DNA of 64,000 nucleotides from Bacteroidaceae bacterium (GTDB taxonomy: Bacteria; Bacteroidota; Bacteroidia; Bacteroidales; Bacteroidaceae), in assembly GCA_902362375.1 (NCBI GenBank), contig CABIVS010000003.1, positions 465,521 through 529,520 on the forward strand, read 5' to 3'. The notes beneath the pieces were generated by a model that saw only the letters and a program-made list of their open reading frames with translations, did not search any database and had not been told where the DNA came from. Below are positions 33,364 through 43,714 of this stretch, piece after piece (positions within the stretch are counted from its first letter, which is position 1; each line of letters starts with the position of its first letter). Position numbers and translations under genes: made by a program.

Positions 33364-35406
33364 TTATTTCAGGTTAGCTCCTTTTCCGGCAAGTTCAGGG
33401 ATTGGTGTGAAGTTTCCACTATCAAATCCTCCGGGAATTGCAAACGGGTTCTTTGAATAACGGGTGATAATACCATTTGTTTCCCCTTCTTGGTTTACTT
33501 TGGTTGAGGCATTCGTTTTCCATCCATAGGTATTCCATTTCCATTTATTGGTCAGGTCGGGATTCAGTCCGTAAACAATGTTGTCAGCTATTGATATGGA
33601 TGGCATGGGGTCGATGTTTGCGATGATATAGAAGCTTGAACCACTATTGCTGAATCCATCCGTCACATTATCGTCAGAATAACCAATGTTGTTTTTTATA
33701 CTTACATTTTCTACATTAGTCATAACCAAATAGGCGGCAGCAAGGGAATTACTGCTGTTACCGGCATAATTGATAATCGTATTGTTGGAGAAAGAAATGT
33801 TTTTGGTAGTTCCTTTGGCATTGGAAGTATAGATACTTCCTTGCAGCAGAGTTCCTTTCTTGTACCAGATATTGTTTTCTATAGAGACATTAGTGACATC
33901 TGTGGTTATCAATGAACCAATGTTGAATATTGAACTTTTATCCGGAAATTTACTCATGTCGATATAGTTGTTTTTAAAGTATAGGCTGTTGATACCACCC
34001 AATGGTGCGTTAGTACCTGTCAGTGCGAGAATTGATTTGGCCGGTGCGTTGATGTTGCAGTCTCCGATCCAGACATTATGGGCGTTGCCTGTACTGCTGT
34101 AGTTGCCCATAGACAAGTTTTCTATAGTGACATTCTTGAATACGATGGAACTGTTTTGTTGTAAACGTATGCCACCGGTACCGCTAAAATTAAGATTCGG
34201 TTTTTCTGTTGCCGACTTACTGATGAATACCACCTTTTTACCATTCATAGCTTGATCTCCATCCATGGTAATATTAAGAATGTGCTCTCCCGATAAGAAA
34301 TAAATCGTTGGTTGAGACGGGGCGAGTATTGTTTTTTCCAGTGTCTGGTCCGTTTCGCTCAAATCTATTTCTTGTGATACAGGGAAATTCGTACTGTTAA
34401 TTTCAATAGCACCGTCTCCGTCTCCGATAGTGAAGAGAGTTTCTCCTTTCTGATAGATACTTAGATAGTCAATAGCCGGTTCAACCGGTTTTTCGGCAAT
34501 AACTTCCACCTGCAACTTCAGGATTGTGCTGAATTTACCGGAATTAGCCAGAATTGAAATATCCGTGCTGTTAGATGCCGTGGCACGTGTCAATGTTGTC
34601 AAAACTTCGGGTGCGGTTACGGTTAAGATAGCTTCATTGTCAAGAGGTTCGGATAATGTTGCATTCCAGCCGGCAGGACACGCCATTAATGCAATGTCAT
34701 CTACACCGTTCAGCAATATTTTAAAGTTCTTACTTTCTTTAGAAGTGAATTTTTGAATTCCTGTCACTGACTCCTCAAATGTACATGAGAATGAACCAAC
34801 GATGGGTACCGTTATTTCCGTATCATCTTTCAAGATCAGGTGGAACGATTTCCCGTCATCACTGATATTGACTGATTTAAAGAAACCCGTGTCTGTTGTT
34901 CCCTCTGCTTTTACCGGATGACCGTTGGAGTCTTCAACCGGCTTAAATTGTTCGCTGGTTTTATAACGTATTTCCCAATACCCTGTTTCTTCGTTGATAC
35001 GGAATTCCGGAGTAAGTCCGTCTTCGCCTGTTGCTTTTACCGGACTGTTGCCAACGAGTATGCGTTCAGGTGTTTCATTTCCATAACGTACGGTCCAATA
35101 ACCTTCGCTGTCAATTCCCACCATGGGATAGATTGTTTCCTCCATCTTCTGAACAACTCTCAATATTTTACCATTGCTAAGAGTGATGGTATAGGCACCG
35201 TTTTCTTCATTCACCGTGGTAATGGTAGCCCCATTTCTATAAAGCTCTTGGAGAGCCGTAATATTTCCGTTCAGATTATTGGCCTGAATTTCCAATTTGG
35301 TCAGACGTTTTTGTAAATCGTGTACTTCATCCCAAAGATCATCAGTCTTGTTGCATCCTGCGAACACTACGGTCAGCATGATTAGAAGATTCCATAATTT
35401 CTTCAT
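33364..35406 (-). CDS. DUF4988/DUF4957/DUF5123-type beta-helix lipoprotein
   Basis: A 680-residue surface lipoprotein (lipobox VVFAGC). It starts with a short coiled coil (VHDLQKRLTKLEIQANNLNG) and two DUF4988-type repeats ending with the GFFKSVNISDDGKSFHL motif, then a BACON-like domain (about 210-310), then a parallel beta-helix of about 350 residues with many short N-x-x-I/V turns (VFKNVTIENLS, IENNIWYKKG, ISFSNNTIINY, IKNNIGYSDD). This plan is shared by Bacteroides PUL lipoproteins with DUF4957 and DUF5123. It may bind or cleave the target polysaccharide. It is last in the minus-strand arm with the gene at 35430. Confidence 0.75.
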   Translation of the reverse strand: MKKLWNLLIMLTVVFAGCNKTDDLWDEVHDLQKRLTKLEIQANNLNGNITALQELYRNGATITTVNEENGAYTITLSNGKILRVVQKMEETIYPMVGIDSEGYWTVRYGNETPERILVGNSPVKATGEDGLTPEFRINEETGYWEIRYKTSEQFKPVEDSNGHPVKAEGTTDTGFFKSVNISDDGKSFHLILKDDTEITVPIVGSFSCTFEESVTGIQKFTSKESKNFKILLNGVDDIALMACPAGWNATLSEPLDNEAILTVTAPEVLTTLTRATASNSTDISILANSGKFSTILKLQVEVIAEKPVEPAIDYLSIYQKGETLFTIGDGDGAIEINSTNFPVSQEIDLSETDQTLEKTILAPSQPTIYFLSGEHILNITMDGDQAMNGKKVVFISKSATEKPNLNFSGTGGIRLQQNSSIVFKNVTIENLSMGNYSSTGNAHNVWIGDCNINAPAKSILALTGTNAPLGGINSLYFKNNYIDMSKFPDKSSIFNIGSLITTDVTNVSIENNIWYKKGTLLQGSIYTSNAKGTTKNISFSNNTIINYAGNSSNSLAAAYLVMTNVENVSIKNNIGYSDDNVTDGFSNSGSSFYIIANIDPMPSISIADNIVYGLNPDLTNKWKWNTYGWKTNASTKVNQEGETNGIITRYSKNPFAIPGGFDSGNFTPIPELAGKGANLK

Positions 35407-35429
35407 AATAATTCTATTTAAAGTTGTTT

Positions 35430-37946
35430 TTATTTTAATGAGTTAATCCAAGCGGGTACATATCCCAAACGTTTACGAAGCTGTGCCTCATAGAGTGAAT
35501 AAGGTTCTACGGCAGTGTTGTAAGATTCGTTTAATTTGACTTCGTTATCTGAGAAAGTTAACTGACTGGCAGCGAGACCGTGGAATCCTACGATTGTAGG
35601 AGGTAGGAAACAAGTCCAGTTTCCGTCCCACCATGTGAAAGAACCTTGAGACACACTGTTTGTATTAGTTGCGTTGAAATTCCATAAGGTAAGATCGTCC
35701 AGATGATTGGGTAGCTCACTTTTGGCACCGCCCTGATGTAATTTGATAAATGCTCCATTGCAGCAATCGAATAAAGTAGCCCGTGGTTGTGTGGCATGCG
35801 CTTCGAAGCATGCGTCTTCCCCCCAAGTGACATTCCAGATAACGGTACCCATACTTTGCTTGGATACCCCGCAACCATGAAACTGTCCGGCATTATCAAG
35901 ATAAGTACCGGTTGTGTTCTCATCAATGGCGATGTATCCGTTGCTATGGTCGTGAACTTTTCCGATGAATATTCTGGATGATCCTCCCGAGCGAATGGCA
36001 GAGTGACCACGATGGCCGTTTATCTCAATGTCATATGCTGAAATATTAGCAGATGATGATATGCTAAGTGCTTCACTTATATTAGTGAAGTCGACACGGC
36101 GTATCCAGGAGTTTACCAGACGCATCATGCCAATCGGCTTATAGTCATTGTCATCTCCTCCATTATTACCATGGTGAAGAAATCCGGGTTGTGTGTTTCC
36201 TGCAAACGTAAGGTCTTCTATGCCTATATTCTCGTAATAATTGAATTTGCATAGCTCCCATTTCCATTGAGGGTCTACCTCATGCATCAATGGTTCTGCA
36301 AATGTAATTTCATTTCCTTTTTTATTGACTATCTGATGATAGTCATATACCTGTACACCGGAATTAGTAAGGTTAGTCCATTGTGAGTTGGCTGTTTTGT
36401 TCCACACATTCCCGTCGGCTGTAATAGACGTCAGTTCCTTGTTGATAAGAGATGGGCTGGTATCAATCAATCTTAAGCATACCCATTGTCCTGCACTAAA
36501 AGAACTGGCATCTGCCACATTGATGACAAATGTTCCTTTGGGAGCAACATCACCGGTCAGTCTGACCGGATTCTGAAGATCTACCGTATGTTTGATATTA
36601 ATCATGGCAGGAGGAGTGGAATTAGCTACGTTTACATTGCGGTCAGCCATTCTGATAATGGTTTTATCACGTCCGGCTCCTTTGAGTACAAATCCTCCGA
36701 AATTTATCTCAATTGGCTTTGAAACTCCGTTTTCATCATCGGCAGCGGTGTGCAGCACATAATCTCCTTCCGGGAAGTAAATGATGGCTTTTGCATTGGC
36801 CTGATACTTGAATAATTGGGTGATACTTAACAACGCTTCCCGGTCTGACGTTTTGCCGTCGCCTTTGGCACCATAGTCCTTTACGTTATAAACGGTGTAG
36901 TCATTACTTTTTAAATGAACGGCGGGAGGAGCTTCTGTACCGTGTTTGTAACCTGCATATGAAAAATCGAGCAGAATATTTTCCGGAGAGTTGGTGGCAA
37001 AACGATTCCATGCCAAGGTGGCGTTCGCATCAAAACCGGTGGTCAGCAATTTTACGGAAATAGTCGTCATACGAAGATAACCTTGTATGGAAGTATATAT
37101 AATTTTAATATTCTCTTCTTTCTCGACTGATGTGTTTGACGGAGCAATAATTGTAAGTTGCTGTTCTTCGAGATCTGCCTGCCAGTCATCCGGTGCAAGG
37201 ATAGTGACGGCGGACACTTCGTTTTGTTCCACTTCATATACGCGTTTTTCACCCAATGGGAATACTTGTTGTTTACTTGTCCCCGGTATTCTTAGATAGA
37301 AACTTTCCGTACAAGGTATTTTATATACTTGACCGTCTGTCAGGGTGACGGTTAGTATTTTCTTTTCAGAGTCGTAAACAACTTCTTTGAATACTCCGTC
37401 TTCACTTACACCGTTTTTTCCTATGGCTGTACATTCCTTACCACCCAAGAGGCTATATGTGGCGCCCCCATTCGTGCTGATTTCCCAGAATCCATCTAAG
37501 TTGACTCTTAATAGTGGAGTAACAGCGGTTTTGTCTGCGCTTTCTGCCGTAGCCGGAATTTTGTTTCCCTTTTCGTCAGTCAAAGAATTGAATGTAACTC
37601 CGTTGTCTGTACTGAAAACCCAGAATCCTTCTTTACTGATAGAGAGTAGGGGAATGGATAGATTTACTTTAGAAGCTTGTACCACTTCAATAGTAGAACC
37701 ATCATTTAGTTCAATCCGGTACTTGTCGCCTACATAAGTGACTCCTACGATTATATCAGCTTTCAGTAAAGCCTGTAGGCTTTCGAGAGAAGTGTTAAGA
37801 CTCTTTGTCGCAGTCTCCAAAGCGACTGCACGGTCTTTTAGCAGGTTGATTTCTTTGCTCAATTCGTCAGTGTCTTGACACGAGAACAGGAAGAACAAGC
37901 AGAAGAAACCTCCCCAAAGGTACTTAATGCTTTTGTTGTTTTTCAT
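35430..37946 (-). CDS. DUF4988-DUF4955 beta-helix lipoprotein, candidate polysaccharide lyase
   Basis: An 838-residue surface lipoprotein (lipobox LFLFSC). The N-terminal coiled coil plus DUF4988 repeats (to about residue 215) and a BACON-like stretch lead into a pectate-lyase-superfamily beta-helix from about residue 345 (YTVYNVKDYGAKGDGKTSD, IIYFPEGDYVLHT, FVLKGAGRDKTIIRMAD), ending in a region resembling DUF4955. The DYGAKGDGKTD motif is shared by GH28, PL and tail-spike helices. Among Bacteroides glycosaminoglycan loci, beta-helix lyases (PL29-like) are known, so lyase activity is plausible; it may instead be a hydrolase or a binding protein. A TACATTTGC box precedes it, shared with the gene at 33364 as one operon. 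Confidence 0.72.
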   Translation of the reverse strand: MKNNKSIKYLWGGFFCLFFLFSCQDTDELSKEINLLKDRAVALETATKSLNTSLESLQALLKADIIVGVTYVGDKYRIELNDGSTIEVVQASKVNLSIPLLSISKEGFWVFSTDNGVTFNSLTDEKGNKIPATAESADKTAVTPLLRVNLDGFWEISTNGGATYSLLGGKECTAIGKNGVSEDGVFKEVVYDSEKKILTVTLTDGQVYKIPCTESFYLRIPGTSKQQVFPLGEKRVYEVEQNEVSAVTILAPDDWQADLEEQQLTIIAPSNTSVEKEENIKIIYTSIQGYLRMTTISVKLLTTGFDANATLAWNRFATNSPENILLDFSYAGYKHGTEAPPAVHLKSNDYTVYNVKDYGAKGDGKTSDREALLSITQLFKYQANAKAIIYFPEGDYVLHTAADDENGVSKPIEINFGGFVLKGAGRDKTIIRMADRNVNVANSTPPAMINIKHTVDLQNPVRLTGDVAPKGTFVINVADASSFSAGQWVCLRLIDTSPSLINKELTSITADGNVWNKTANSQWTNLTNSGVQVYDYHQIVNKKGNEITFAEPLMHEVDPQWKWELCKFNYYENIGIEDLTFAGNTQPGFLHHGNNGGDDNDYKPIGMMRLVNSWIRRVDFTNISEALSISSSANISAYDIEINGHRGHSAIRSGGSSRIFIGKVHDHSNGYIAIDENTTGTYLDNAGQFHGCGVSKQSMGTVIWNVTWGEDACFEAHATQPRATLFDCCNGAFIKLHQGGAKSELPNHLDDLTLWNFNATNTNSVSQGSFTWWDGNWTCFLPPTIVGFHGLAASQLTFSDNEVKLNESYNTAVEPYSLYEAQLRKRLGYVPAWINSLK

Positions 37947-37979
37947 ACGTTTTTATTTTTGTGGGTAATTTTGCTGGGG

Positions 37980-37988
37980 GCAAATGTA
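37980..37988 (-). promoter_or_regulatory. -7 element of the DUF4988 operon
   Basis: TACATTTGC on the minus strand, a perfect TAnnTTTGY box 34 bases before the start of the gene at 35430-37946. The same TACATTTGC sequence occurs twice before the PUL operon on the other side (43594-43602 and 43677-43685); none has a matching -33 TTTG, as expected for activator-dependent PUL promoters. Confidence 0.6.
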
Positions 37989-38232
37989 TTTGATCTGGGT
38001 AAAAAACAGGTGCGTGCAGCGTACTTAAGAACATACGTTAGAGTACAAAATAAGATCAATGTACGTTGACCGCATAAAAACGGAACATTGGGAACTCGTT
38101 ATGAACGGAATGGAAACCGGATAAAAAAAGCGACATAGAGTTTTTATCTACATCGCAAATTTACTGCATGGCTTCAAGTGCTAAGTTACATCTCTTTTCA
38201 GATCTGTTGACTGTATCGAAAGGGGGGAGTCT

Positions 38233-39360
38233 TTATTTTATCGGGATAACCATGTTCCATGATTGGGTTGCATTGTCAAATCCGCCGGCACCATTCATTG
38301 TTGCAAAGAAAGCATGAGTCGCTTTCCCATTTTCGAATAACAGGAACGGGCGTTCCAGTTGTCCTTGCATTTCCACTTTTCCATCTTCCCATTCTACAGT
38401 ACGTGAGTAGGCTTTGGGATCTTTGTCTATCGTCCACTGAATACCATTTGGGGAGTGAGCCATTACACCTCCGCCTTTTTCTCCGGTAAATTTAGCAACA
38501 TGGTCTTTAAAGATTGCATGGTATCCTCTGCTGTCTTTCCAAAGGAACGGGTCTTCCGCTTCTCCTTGTCCGTCCACTTGAAAGATGGGCTGGCCATTGT
38601 TGAGTACTGTGTAAGGTCCTTCGATGGACGGAGCATATGCCATGCCAAGCGCCATGTCCGAGAACTTATCGTCTCCGACATACGTTCTTCCTTTGAAGAT
38701 CATCATTACCGAACCGTCCTCCTGTATGATAGGAGAAGGGTTGGATACAAGAAAACTATAGAAAGTATTGGGTTTTGTTTTTAATATAGGTTCGTCGAAA
38801 CGTTTCCAAGGACCATATGGGCTGTCGGCAATAGCCAGTCCGATGCGTTTATTGGAGCGTCCGACAGTACACCATGGGCTGTCCAGTGTCAACTGGTCAT
38901 AGGTAGGATTGGCGAAAGGATGTGTAGATCCCATATATATCAGGTAATATTTATTCTGGTATTCCAGAATACGCGGATTATGTGTCGAGCGTCCGTCCCA
39001 ATACTGTGCTCCACGGGCGGGTAGTGCGATGTCACTGAATTTGTAAGGTCCTTCGGGGGTATCGGATATTGCGTGAACTATTTCTGAAGCTACCATCCAG
39101 CCGGGATGAAAAGGAAGAGATTTCGGAAAACGGGAAACAAACATATGGTATTTTCCGTCATTTCCTTTTATAACAGAACTTCCCCATACCCAATATCCTT
39201 CGGATTCAAACGCCGGTGTGCGTGGAGCCTGTCCCAGATGATGGAATAGCTCATTCTCCGATTGCCGTTTCAACTTTGTCAGGTTTTCTATTTTCTGCGC
39301 AAATACAGTGCTTCCCAATACTGTGAAGCATAATAAGACATATAAATGTTGCTTTCTCAT
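38233..39360 (-). CDS. Five-bladed propeller glycosidase-like protein (GH43/GH117-like)
   Basis: A 375-residue exported protein (signal peptide 1-21, cleaved after VFAQ; no lipobox, so periplasmic). Blade repeats typical of GH43/GH32/GH117-type propellers are plain: GYWVWGSSVIKGNDGKYHMF, YWDGRSTHNPRILEYQNKYY, YSFLVSNPSPIIQEDGS and AEDPFLWKDSRGYHAIFKDH. The acidic residues at the blade starts could be catalytic, but the family cannot be fixed by eye. It probably trims oligosaccharides released by the PUL lyases. It lies between the hybrid regulator and the DUF4988 genes, all on the minus strand. Confidence 0.7.
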   Translation of the reverse strand: MRKQHLYVLLCFTVLGSTVFAQKIENLTKLKRQSENELFHHLGQAPRTPAFESEGYWVWGSSVIKGNDGKYHMFVSRFPKSLPFHPGWMVASEIVHAISDTPEGPYKFSDIALPARGAQYWDGRSTHNPRILEYQNKYYLIYMGSTHPFANPTYDQLTLDSPWCTVGRSNKRIGLAIADSPYGPWKRFDEPILKTKPNTFYSFLVSNPSPIIQEDGSVMMIFKGRTYVGDDKFSDMALGMAYAPSIEGPYTVLNNGQPIFQVDGQGEAEDPFLWKDSRGYHAIFKDHVAKFTGEKGGGVMAHSPNGIQWTIDKDPKAYSRTVEWEDGKVEMQGQLERPFLLFENGKATHAFFATMNGAGGFDNATQSWNMVIPIK

Positions 39361-39466
39361 GTTTTTTTACTTAAATTATAGACTATCTTTATTATTGCAA
39401 ATAAAGTCTGTTTTAATGAGAATCAAGTGTGTCATCTGTACATGAATAGTGTTGTCTGCGTACAGG

Positions 39467-42400
39467 CTATCCGTTTTCGCTTTCCTGTTCTTCTTTATTA
39501 TCCCCTTTCCGGTATGCTTGAGGTATCATGTGATATTTTTCCTTAAAACATTTGCTGAATTGTCTGGGAGAAGAGAATCCTAAACGGTCGGAGATTTCGG
39601 AGATGTTGAATTCAGGGTTTTCCTTGAGCATGATGGCCGCCCGCTTTAGCCGTACGGTCAGGATAAAATCGTATGGGGTCTGTCCTGTAATAGCTTTTAG
39701 CTTGGTAAACAATTTGGTACGCGCTATACCTGTCTCACGGGCTAGGATATCTACATTAAACTCAACATCATCTATATGTTTCTCAATGACTTGCATGGCC
39801 TGATCAACCAATTCCTTATCTAATGGGTTGGTTGCCAATATTTGTGGAACCGTTTGCGGGTGTTTGCTGAATTTTTCTTGCAGCATAAGGCGGTTATTCA
39901 CGAGATTGTTGCATCGTGAAAGCAGGATATTAATGTTGAATGGTTTAGTAATATAATCATCTGCTCCCAAACGTAACCCTTCCAGATTGTGCTCGATGGC
40001 TGTACGTGCCGTGAGCAATACTACTGGAATGTGACATGTGTCTATGTTATTCTTTACTAGTTTACAAAGCTCCGTACCGGACATTTCAGGCATAACAATG
40101 TCACTAAGTATGATATTGGGCTGTCCTGCCTGCACCTTTTCCCAGCCTTCCTGTCCATTAGCCGCTGTATCGACCGTATAGAATACCTCGAATATTTTAA
40201 CAAGCATTTCTCGCAGCGATTCATTGTCTTCTACAATCAGAATTTTAACCTCTCTGTTTTGTGCGATAGACTCTTTATTCATGACTTCCTGATCCGATAA
40301 AAGTTGTTGTACGGTTTCCGGAGAGTGAGGTCCTTCTTCAACTGCTTGTTGCGGTTCTTCCTGATGTTTGCTGATTTGTTCAGGACTGAAATGCTCGTTA
40401 CCACTTTTGAGATGCACGCAGAAGGTAGTTCCTTCTCCTTGTTCGCTGTATACTTCGATACTGCCGTGATGCAATTCTATAATACCTTTGGTAAGAGCCA
40501 GACCAATACCTGTTCCGGCATGGATGGGAGAATCCATTTGTTCCGTTTGATAGAAGCGGTTGAATATCTTGTCAATATCCTGTGGAGAAATACCTGCTCC
40601 ATTATCGGTAACTTCAATGATGACTTCCCGGTTGCCCTTCCGTACCGATACGGAAATCTCTCCTTCCTCTTTCGTATACTTAAAGGCATTGGACAGAAGA
40701 TTATTCATGACCTTCTGCAACTGTTTAGCATCGTACCATACGTTTATTATATCGTTTGTTTTCTGGAATCTGAACGTTATTTTTCTTTGTACGGCATATT
40801 CCTGGAAGAGTAGATAATTCTCATAAATAAAATCGACAATGTTATGTTCGCTTACTTTGATAGTCATATATCCTTGCTCCTGTTTTCGGAAGTCAAGAAG
40901 CTCTGTTATCAGCTCACGCAGTTGCAGGCTGCTTTTATATACTCCGAGAATTTTAGTATAGATGGTCGGTGCAAACGAACGGACTTGCAGTAACATTTCC
41001 ATTTGCCCGATAATTAGCGTGAGCGGTGTACGGAATTCATGCGAGATATTAGTGAAGAACCGCAGCTTGGCCTGATTGAGCTGTTCGATGTCTTCAGTAC
41101 GTTTTTGTTCATACTTTAATGATTCCTGCAATTTGATCCGGTTATTGTAAGTGCGTATAAGGAAATAAAGAATTGCGCCAATAATCAGAATATATGATAA
41201 ATAGGCCCAAACAGTCTTATAGAACGGCGGAAGAATAACGATCTTCAATTGATGTGCCGGTATATGCGCATGGTTGTTTTTAAGGCGTACGTATAGTGTG
41301 TATTCACCGGGATTCAGGTTTGTATATGTAATTGTATGTTGTCCGCGTGTACTGGTCCATGTATTTGAGAATCCATCCAGAAAATATTCCAGTTGGTCTT
41401 TATTGGCCGGAATATAATTGGATATGGCATATTCGATACTAAACATGGACTGGTTGGCTTTGAGTATGAGCTTTCGGGTGGAACCTAAATCTTCTTTCAG
41501 TATATGGCTTTGGTCTCCCGCATTAATTTCCTGTCCGTTTACTAAAAGACGGAATGGAGATATCGTGTAATCTCCGGGAGCATAATCAATGTCTTTTTCC
41601 TCAAAAGAGATCATTCCGTCAATGCCTCCTATGAAGATTTCTCCTTGGCGGGTTCTGTATAAAGAACGTTCGTTAGGGGCGGATAGGGGTACACCATTCT
41701 CTTGATTGTAATTCGTGAATTTTTGGGTAGGGTAGTCCAGAATTGAAAAACCTAAATCTGTGGTGAACAGTAATTTATCCGGAGACAACTCACATACGTC
41801 ATACACACAGTTGCTTGCTAACTCATTATTTTCTTCATCAAAGTTAATGAAATCATCCGTTTCATACCGGTAGAGATCAATGCCATTATCATTACTGCAT
41901 ATCCATATACGGTGGCGGCTGTCTTCATAGATCCGGTTGATACTATTACTGCTGATACTATGTTCCAAAGCATGGTTATGCTTGTAGTTTGTCATTTTAT
42001 GACTATCTGGCTGGTAGGTAAATATCCCGTCACCTCCTCCGTATATCCATAGTGTCTTGCGGTGATCAATGAAGAGACCTCCGGCATATGTTATCTTGTC
42101 TGGTTCTTCTTGAAACAGGCGTTCCACTTTTTCCGATTCGGGATGGAATAGGCAAACCCCTATATTGGTTGCAATGAGCAGCTGGTCTTTATAAGGAACA
42201 ATATCCCTGATAATATTAGAAGGAAGTGAATTTTTGTCACCCTCTTTAGATTTGTATCGGGTGAACCGTTTGGTCTTTAAATCCATTTTGTTCAGTCCTC
42301 CCATGTGCGTACCTATCCATAACACTTCGCGATGAGCGTCATAATAGAGTGATTTTATATTATTGTGCGAAAGGCTGTTGGCATTATTGTCGTGTTTATA

Positions 42401-43501
42401 CCATTCGAATTGATGGCTTGTCAAATTGTACTTGTTCAGTCCTCCGCCTTCAGTTCCTATCCATAAGTTATTCTGGCCGTCCTCTATGATACATCCTACG
42501 ATAGGAGAACTCAATCCTTCATTTGCTACGTCCGATGTCCGATATTGATGGTAAATCTGACTTTCCGGATTGAAATAATTGACTCCGCCAAAATAGGTCC
42601 CTGCCCAGATACTACCCTGATGGTCACACAAAAGGCTCCAGATGGAGGAATGGCTAAGCCCTTTTTCGTGTTTCAAATAATAAGTGAATGTTTGAGTAGC
42701 CGGATGAAACATGTTTAATCCGTCGAAAGTGCCTATCCATATATTCCCCTGTTTATCTTCGATACAGCAACGGATAAAATTAGAACTGATAGTTGAGAGG
42801 TCATTTTCCTGATGACGGAAGTTTTTGATTGTAGTTCCGTTCATTGTGAAAAGTCCATGTTCCCAGCTTCCTATCCAGTATTGTCCGGATGAATCCTGAA
42901 AGATTGTAGAGATATTCCCTTTGGGAATGAGGTGTGACAGGTTGCCTTTTTTTAAACTGAACAGCCCTTGGGTTTCGGTACCAATGAGTACACGTTCTTC
43001 ACTTATATGAAGGGAAGTAATTTGAGTCCGCTTTTCTGGTAATTCATAATATGTATTAAATTGTTTCCCATCGTATTTATAGACACAGTTGTTGTAAGCG
43101 ATATATAATTGTTTATGGAAAAACATGGCCCGTATTTCTTTTTGTATCAGTGTGGTGAATTTATTAAGCCTGATATTGAAAGCAGATACCCCTTTGGGAG
43201 TCATGAAATAAATCTCCCCGTTGCCATTACCTGTTATCTGTCTGATGTTGTTGTAGATCAGACTGTTTGGATTGTTTTTCTGGGATTTGTATATTTTGAA
43301 TTCATGCCCGTTATATAAATTAGCCCCGTTTCGTGTACCTATCCAAATGAATCCTCGTTCGTCCTGATACATCGTCATGACTGCATTATGAGAGAGTCCG
43401 TCACTATTTGTGAGATGTCTGAAAGAGATATCCTGTGCTTGTCCTTTGATAATATGGATAAGCAGGAAACAAATGAGACATAGATGTTTCTTGATAGTCA
43501 T
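39467..43501 (-). CDS. Hybrid two-component system regulator (HTCS)
   Basis: A 1344-residue single-protein signalling system. I start at 43501 (MTIKKHLCLICFLLIHIIKG), a proper signal peptide; an earlier in-frame codon at 43648 would add 49 unlikely residues. A periplasmic double propeller of Reg_prop blades (WIGTRNGANLYNG, WIGTFDGLNMFHP, WIGTEGGGLNKYN) and a Y_Y_Y domain occupy about residues 25-775; one membrane segment follows (about 780-803); then HisKA with NISHEFRTPLT, the ATPase (DNGAGIS, GTGIGLALTKGI), a receiver with phospho-Asp in IILSDIVMP and an AraC-type HTH (last about 100 residues). It binds an oligosaccharide from the PUL and switches on both arms of the locus. Confidence 0.95.
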   Translation of the reverse strand: MTIKKHLCLICFLLIHIIKGQAQDISFRHLTNSDGLSHNAVMTMYQDERGFIWIGTRNGANLYNGHEFKIYKSQKNNPNSLIYNNIRQITGNGNGEIYFMTPKGVSAFNIRLNKFTTLIQKEIRAMFFHKQLYIAYNNCVYKYDGKQFNTYYELPEKRTQITSLHISEERVLIGTETQGLFSLKKGNLSHLIPKGNISTIFQDSSGQYWIGSWEHGLFTMNGTTIKNFRHQENDLSTISSNFIRCCIEDKQGNIWIGTFDGLNMFHPATQTFTYYLKHEKGLSHSSIWSLLCDHQGSIWAGTYFGGVNYFNPESQIYHQYRTSDVANEGLSSPIVGCIIEDGQNNLWIGTEGGGLNKYNLTSHQFEWYKHDNNANSLSHNNIKSLYYDAHREVLWIGTHMGGLNKMDLKTKRFTRYKSKEGDKNSLPSNIIRDIVPYKDQLLIATNIGVCLFHPESEKVERLFQEEPDKITYAGGLFIDHRKTLWIYGGGDGIFTYQPDSHKMTNYKHNHALEHSISSNSINRIYEDSRHRIWICSNDNGIDLYRYETDDFINFDEENNELASNCVYDVCELSPDKLLFTTDLGFSILDYPTQKFTNYNQENGVPLSAPNERSLYRTRQGEIFIGGIDGMISFEEKDIDYAPGDYTISPFRLLVNGQEINAGDQSHILKEDLGSTRKLILKANQSMFSIEYAISNYIPANKDQLEYFLDGFSNTWTSTRGQHTITYTNLNPGEYTLYVRLKNNHAHIPAHQLKIVILPPFYKTVWAYLSYILIIGAILYFLIRTYNNRIKLQESLKYEQKRTEDIEQLNQAKLRFFTNISHEFRTPLTLIIGQMEMLLQVRSFAPTIYTKILGVYKSSLQLRELITELLDFRKQEQGYMTIKVSEHNIVDFIYENYLLFQEYAVQRKITFRFQKTNDIINVWYDAKQLQKVMNNLLSNAFKYTKEEGEISVSVRKGNREVIIEVTDNGAGISPQDIDKIFNRFYQTEQMDSPIHAGTGIGLALTKGIIELHHGSIEVYSEQGEGTTFCVHLKSGNEHFSPEQISKHQEEPQQAVEEGPHSPETVQQLLSDQEVMNKESIAQNREVKILIVEDNESLREMLVKIFEVFYTVDTAANGQEGWEKVQAGQPNIILSDIVMPEMSGTELCKLVKNNIDTCHIPVVLLTARTAIEHNLEGLRLGADDYITKPFNINILLSRCNNLVNNRLMLQEKFSKHPQTVPQILATNPLDKELVDQAMQVIEKHIDDVEFNVDILARETGIARTKLFTKLKAITGQTPYDFILTVRLKRAAIMLKENPEFNISEISDRLGFSSPRQFSKCFKEKYHMIPQAYRKGDNKEEQESENG

Positions 43502-43593
43502 AGGTATTAGAATTCTAGAATTTGCTATGCAAATATACGTTCTTTTTGCAGATATGCAACTGTTGTATGAGTACATAAAATGTGTAATATAAG

Positions 43594-43685
43594 TACATTT
43601 GCAGTTTGCAGGGATGATGTACGTACAGAGTATGATTCTTGTATGCATAGCTAACGGCCTCTTTTTTATGAATACCTACATTTGC
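43594..43685 (+). promoter_or_regulatory. PUL promoter region with two TACATTTGC boxes
   Basis: Two perfect TAnnTTTGY boxes (TACATTTGC at 43594-43602 and TACATTTGC at 43677-43685) lie between the regulator gene and the GH88 gene. The second is 30 bases before the GH88 ATG and is probably the start of the plus-strand operon. The first lies upstream and may be a second promoter. There is no -33 TTTG at the normal spacing, consistent with activation by the HTCS protein. Confidence 0.55.
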
Positions 43686-43714
43686 GATATCATTCATTTA
43701 AATCTTTACAGCAT

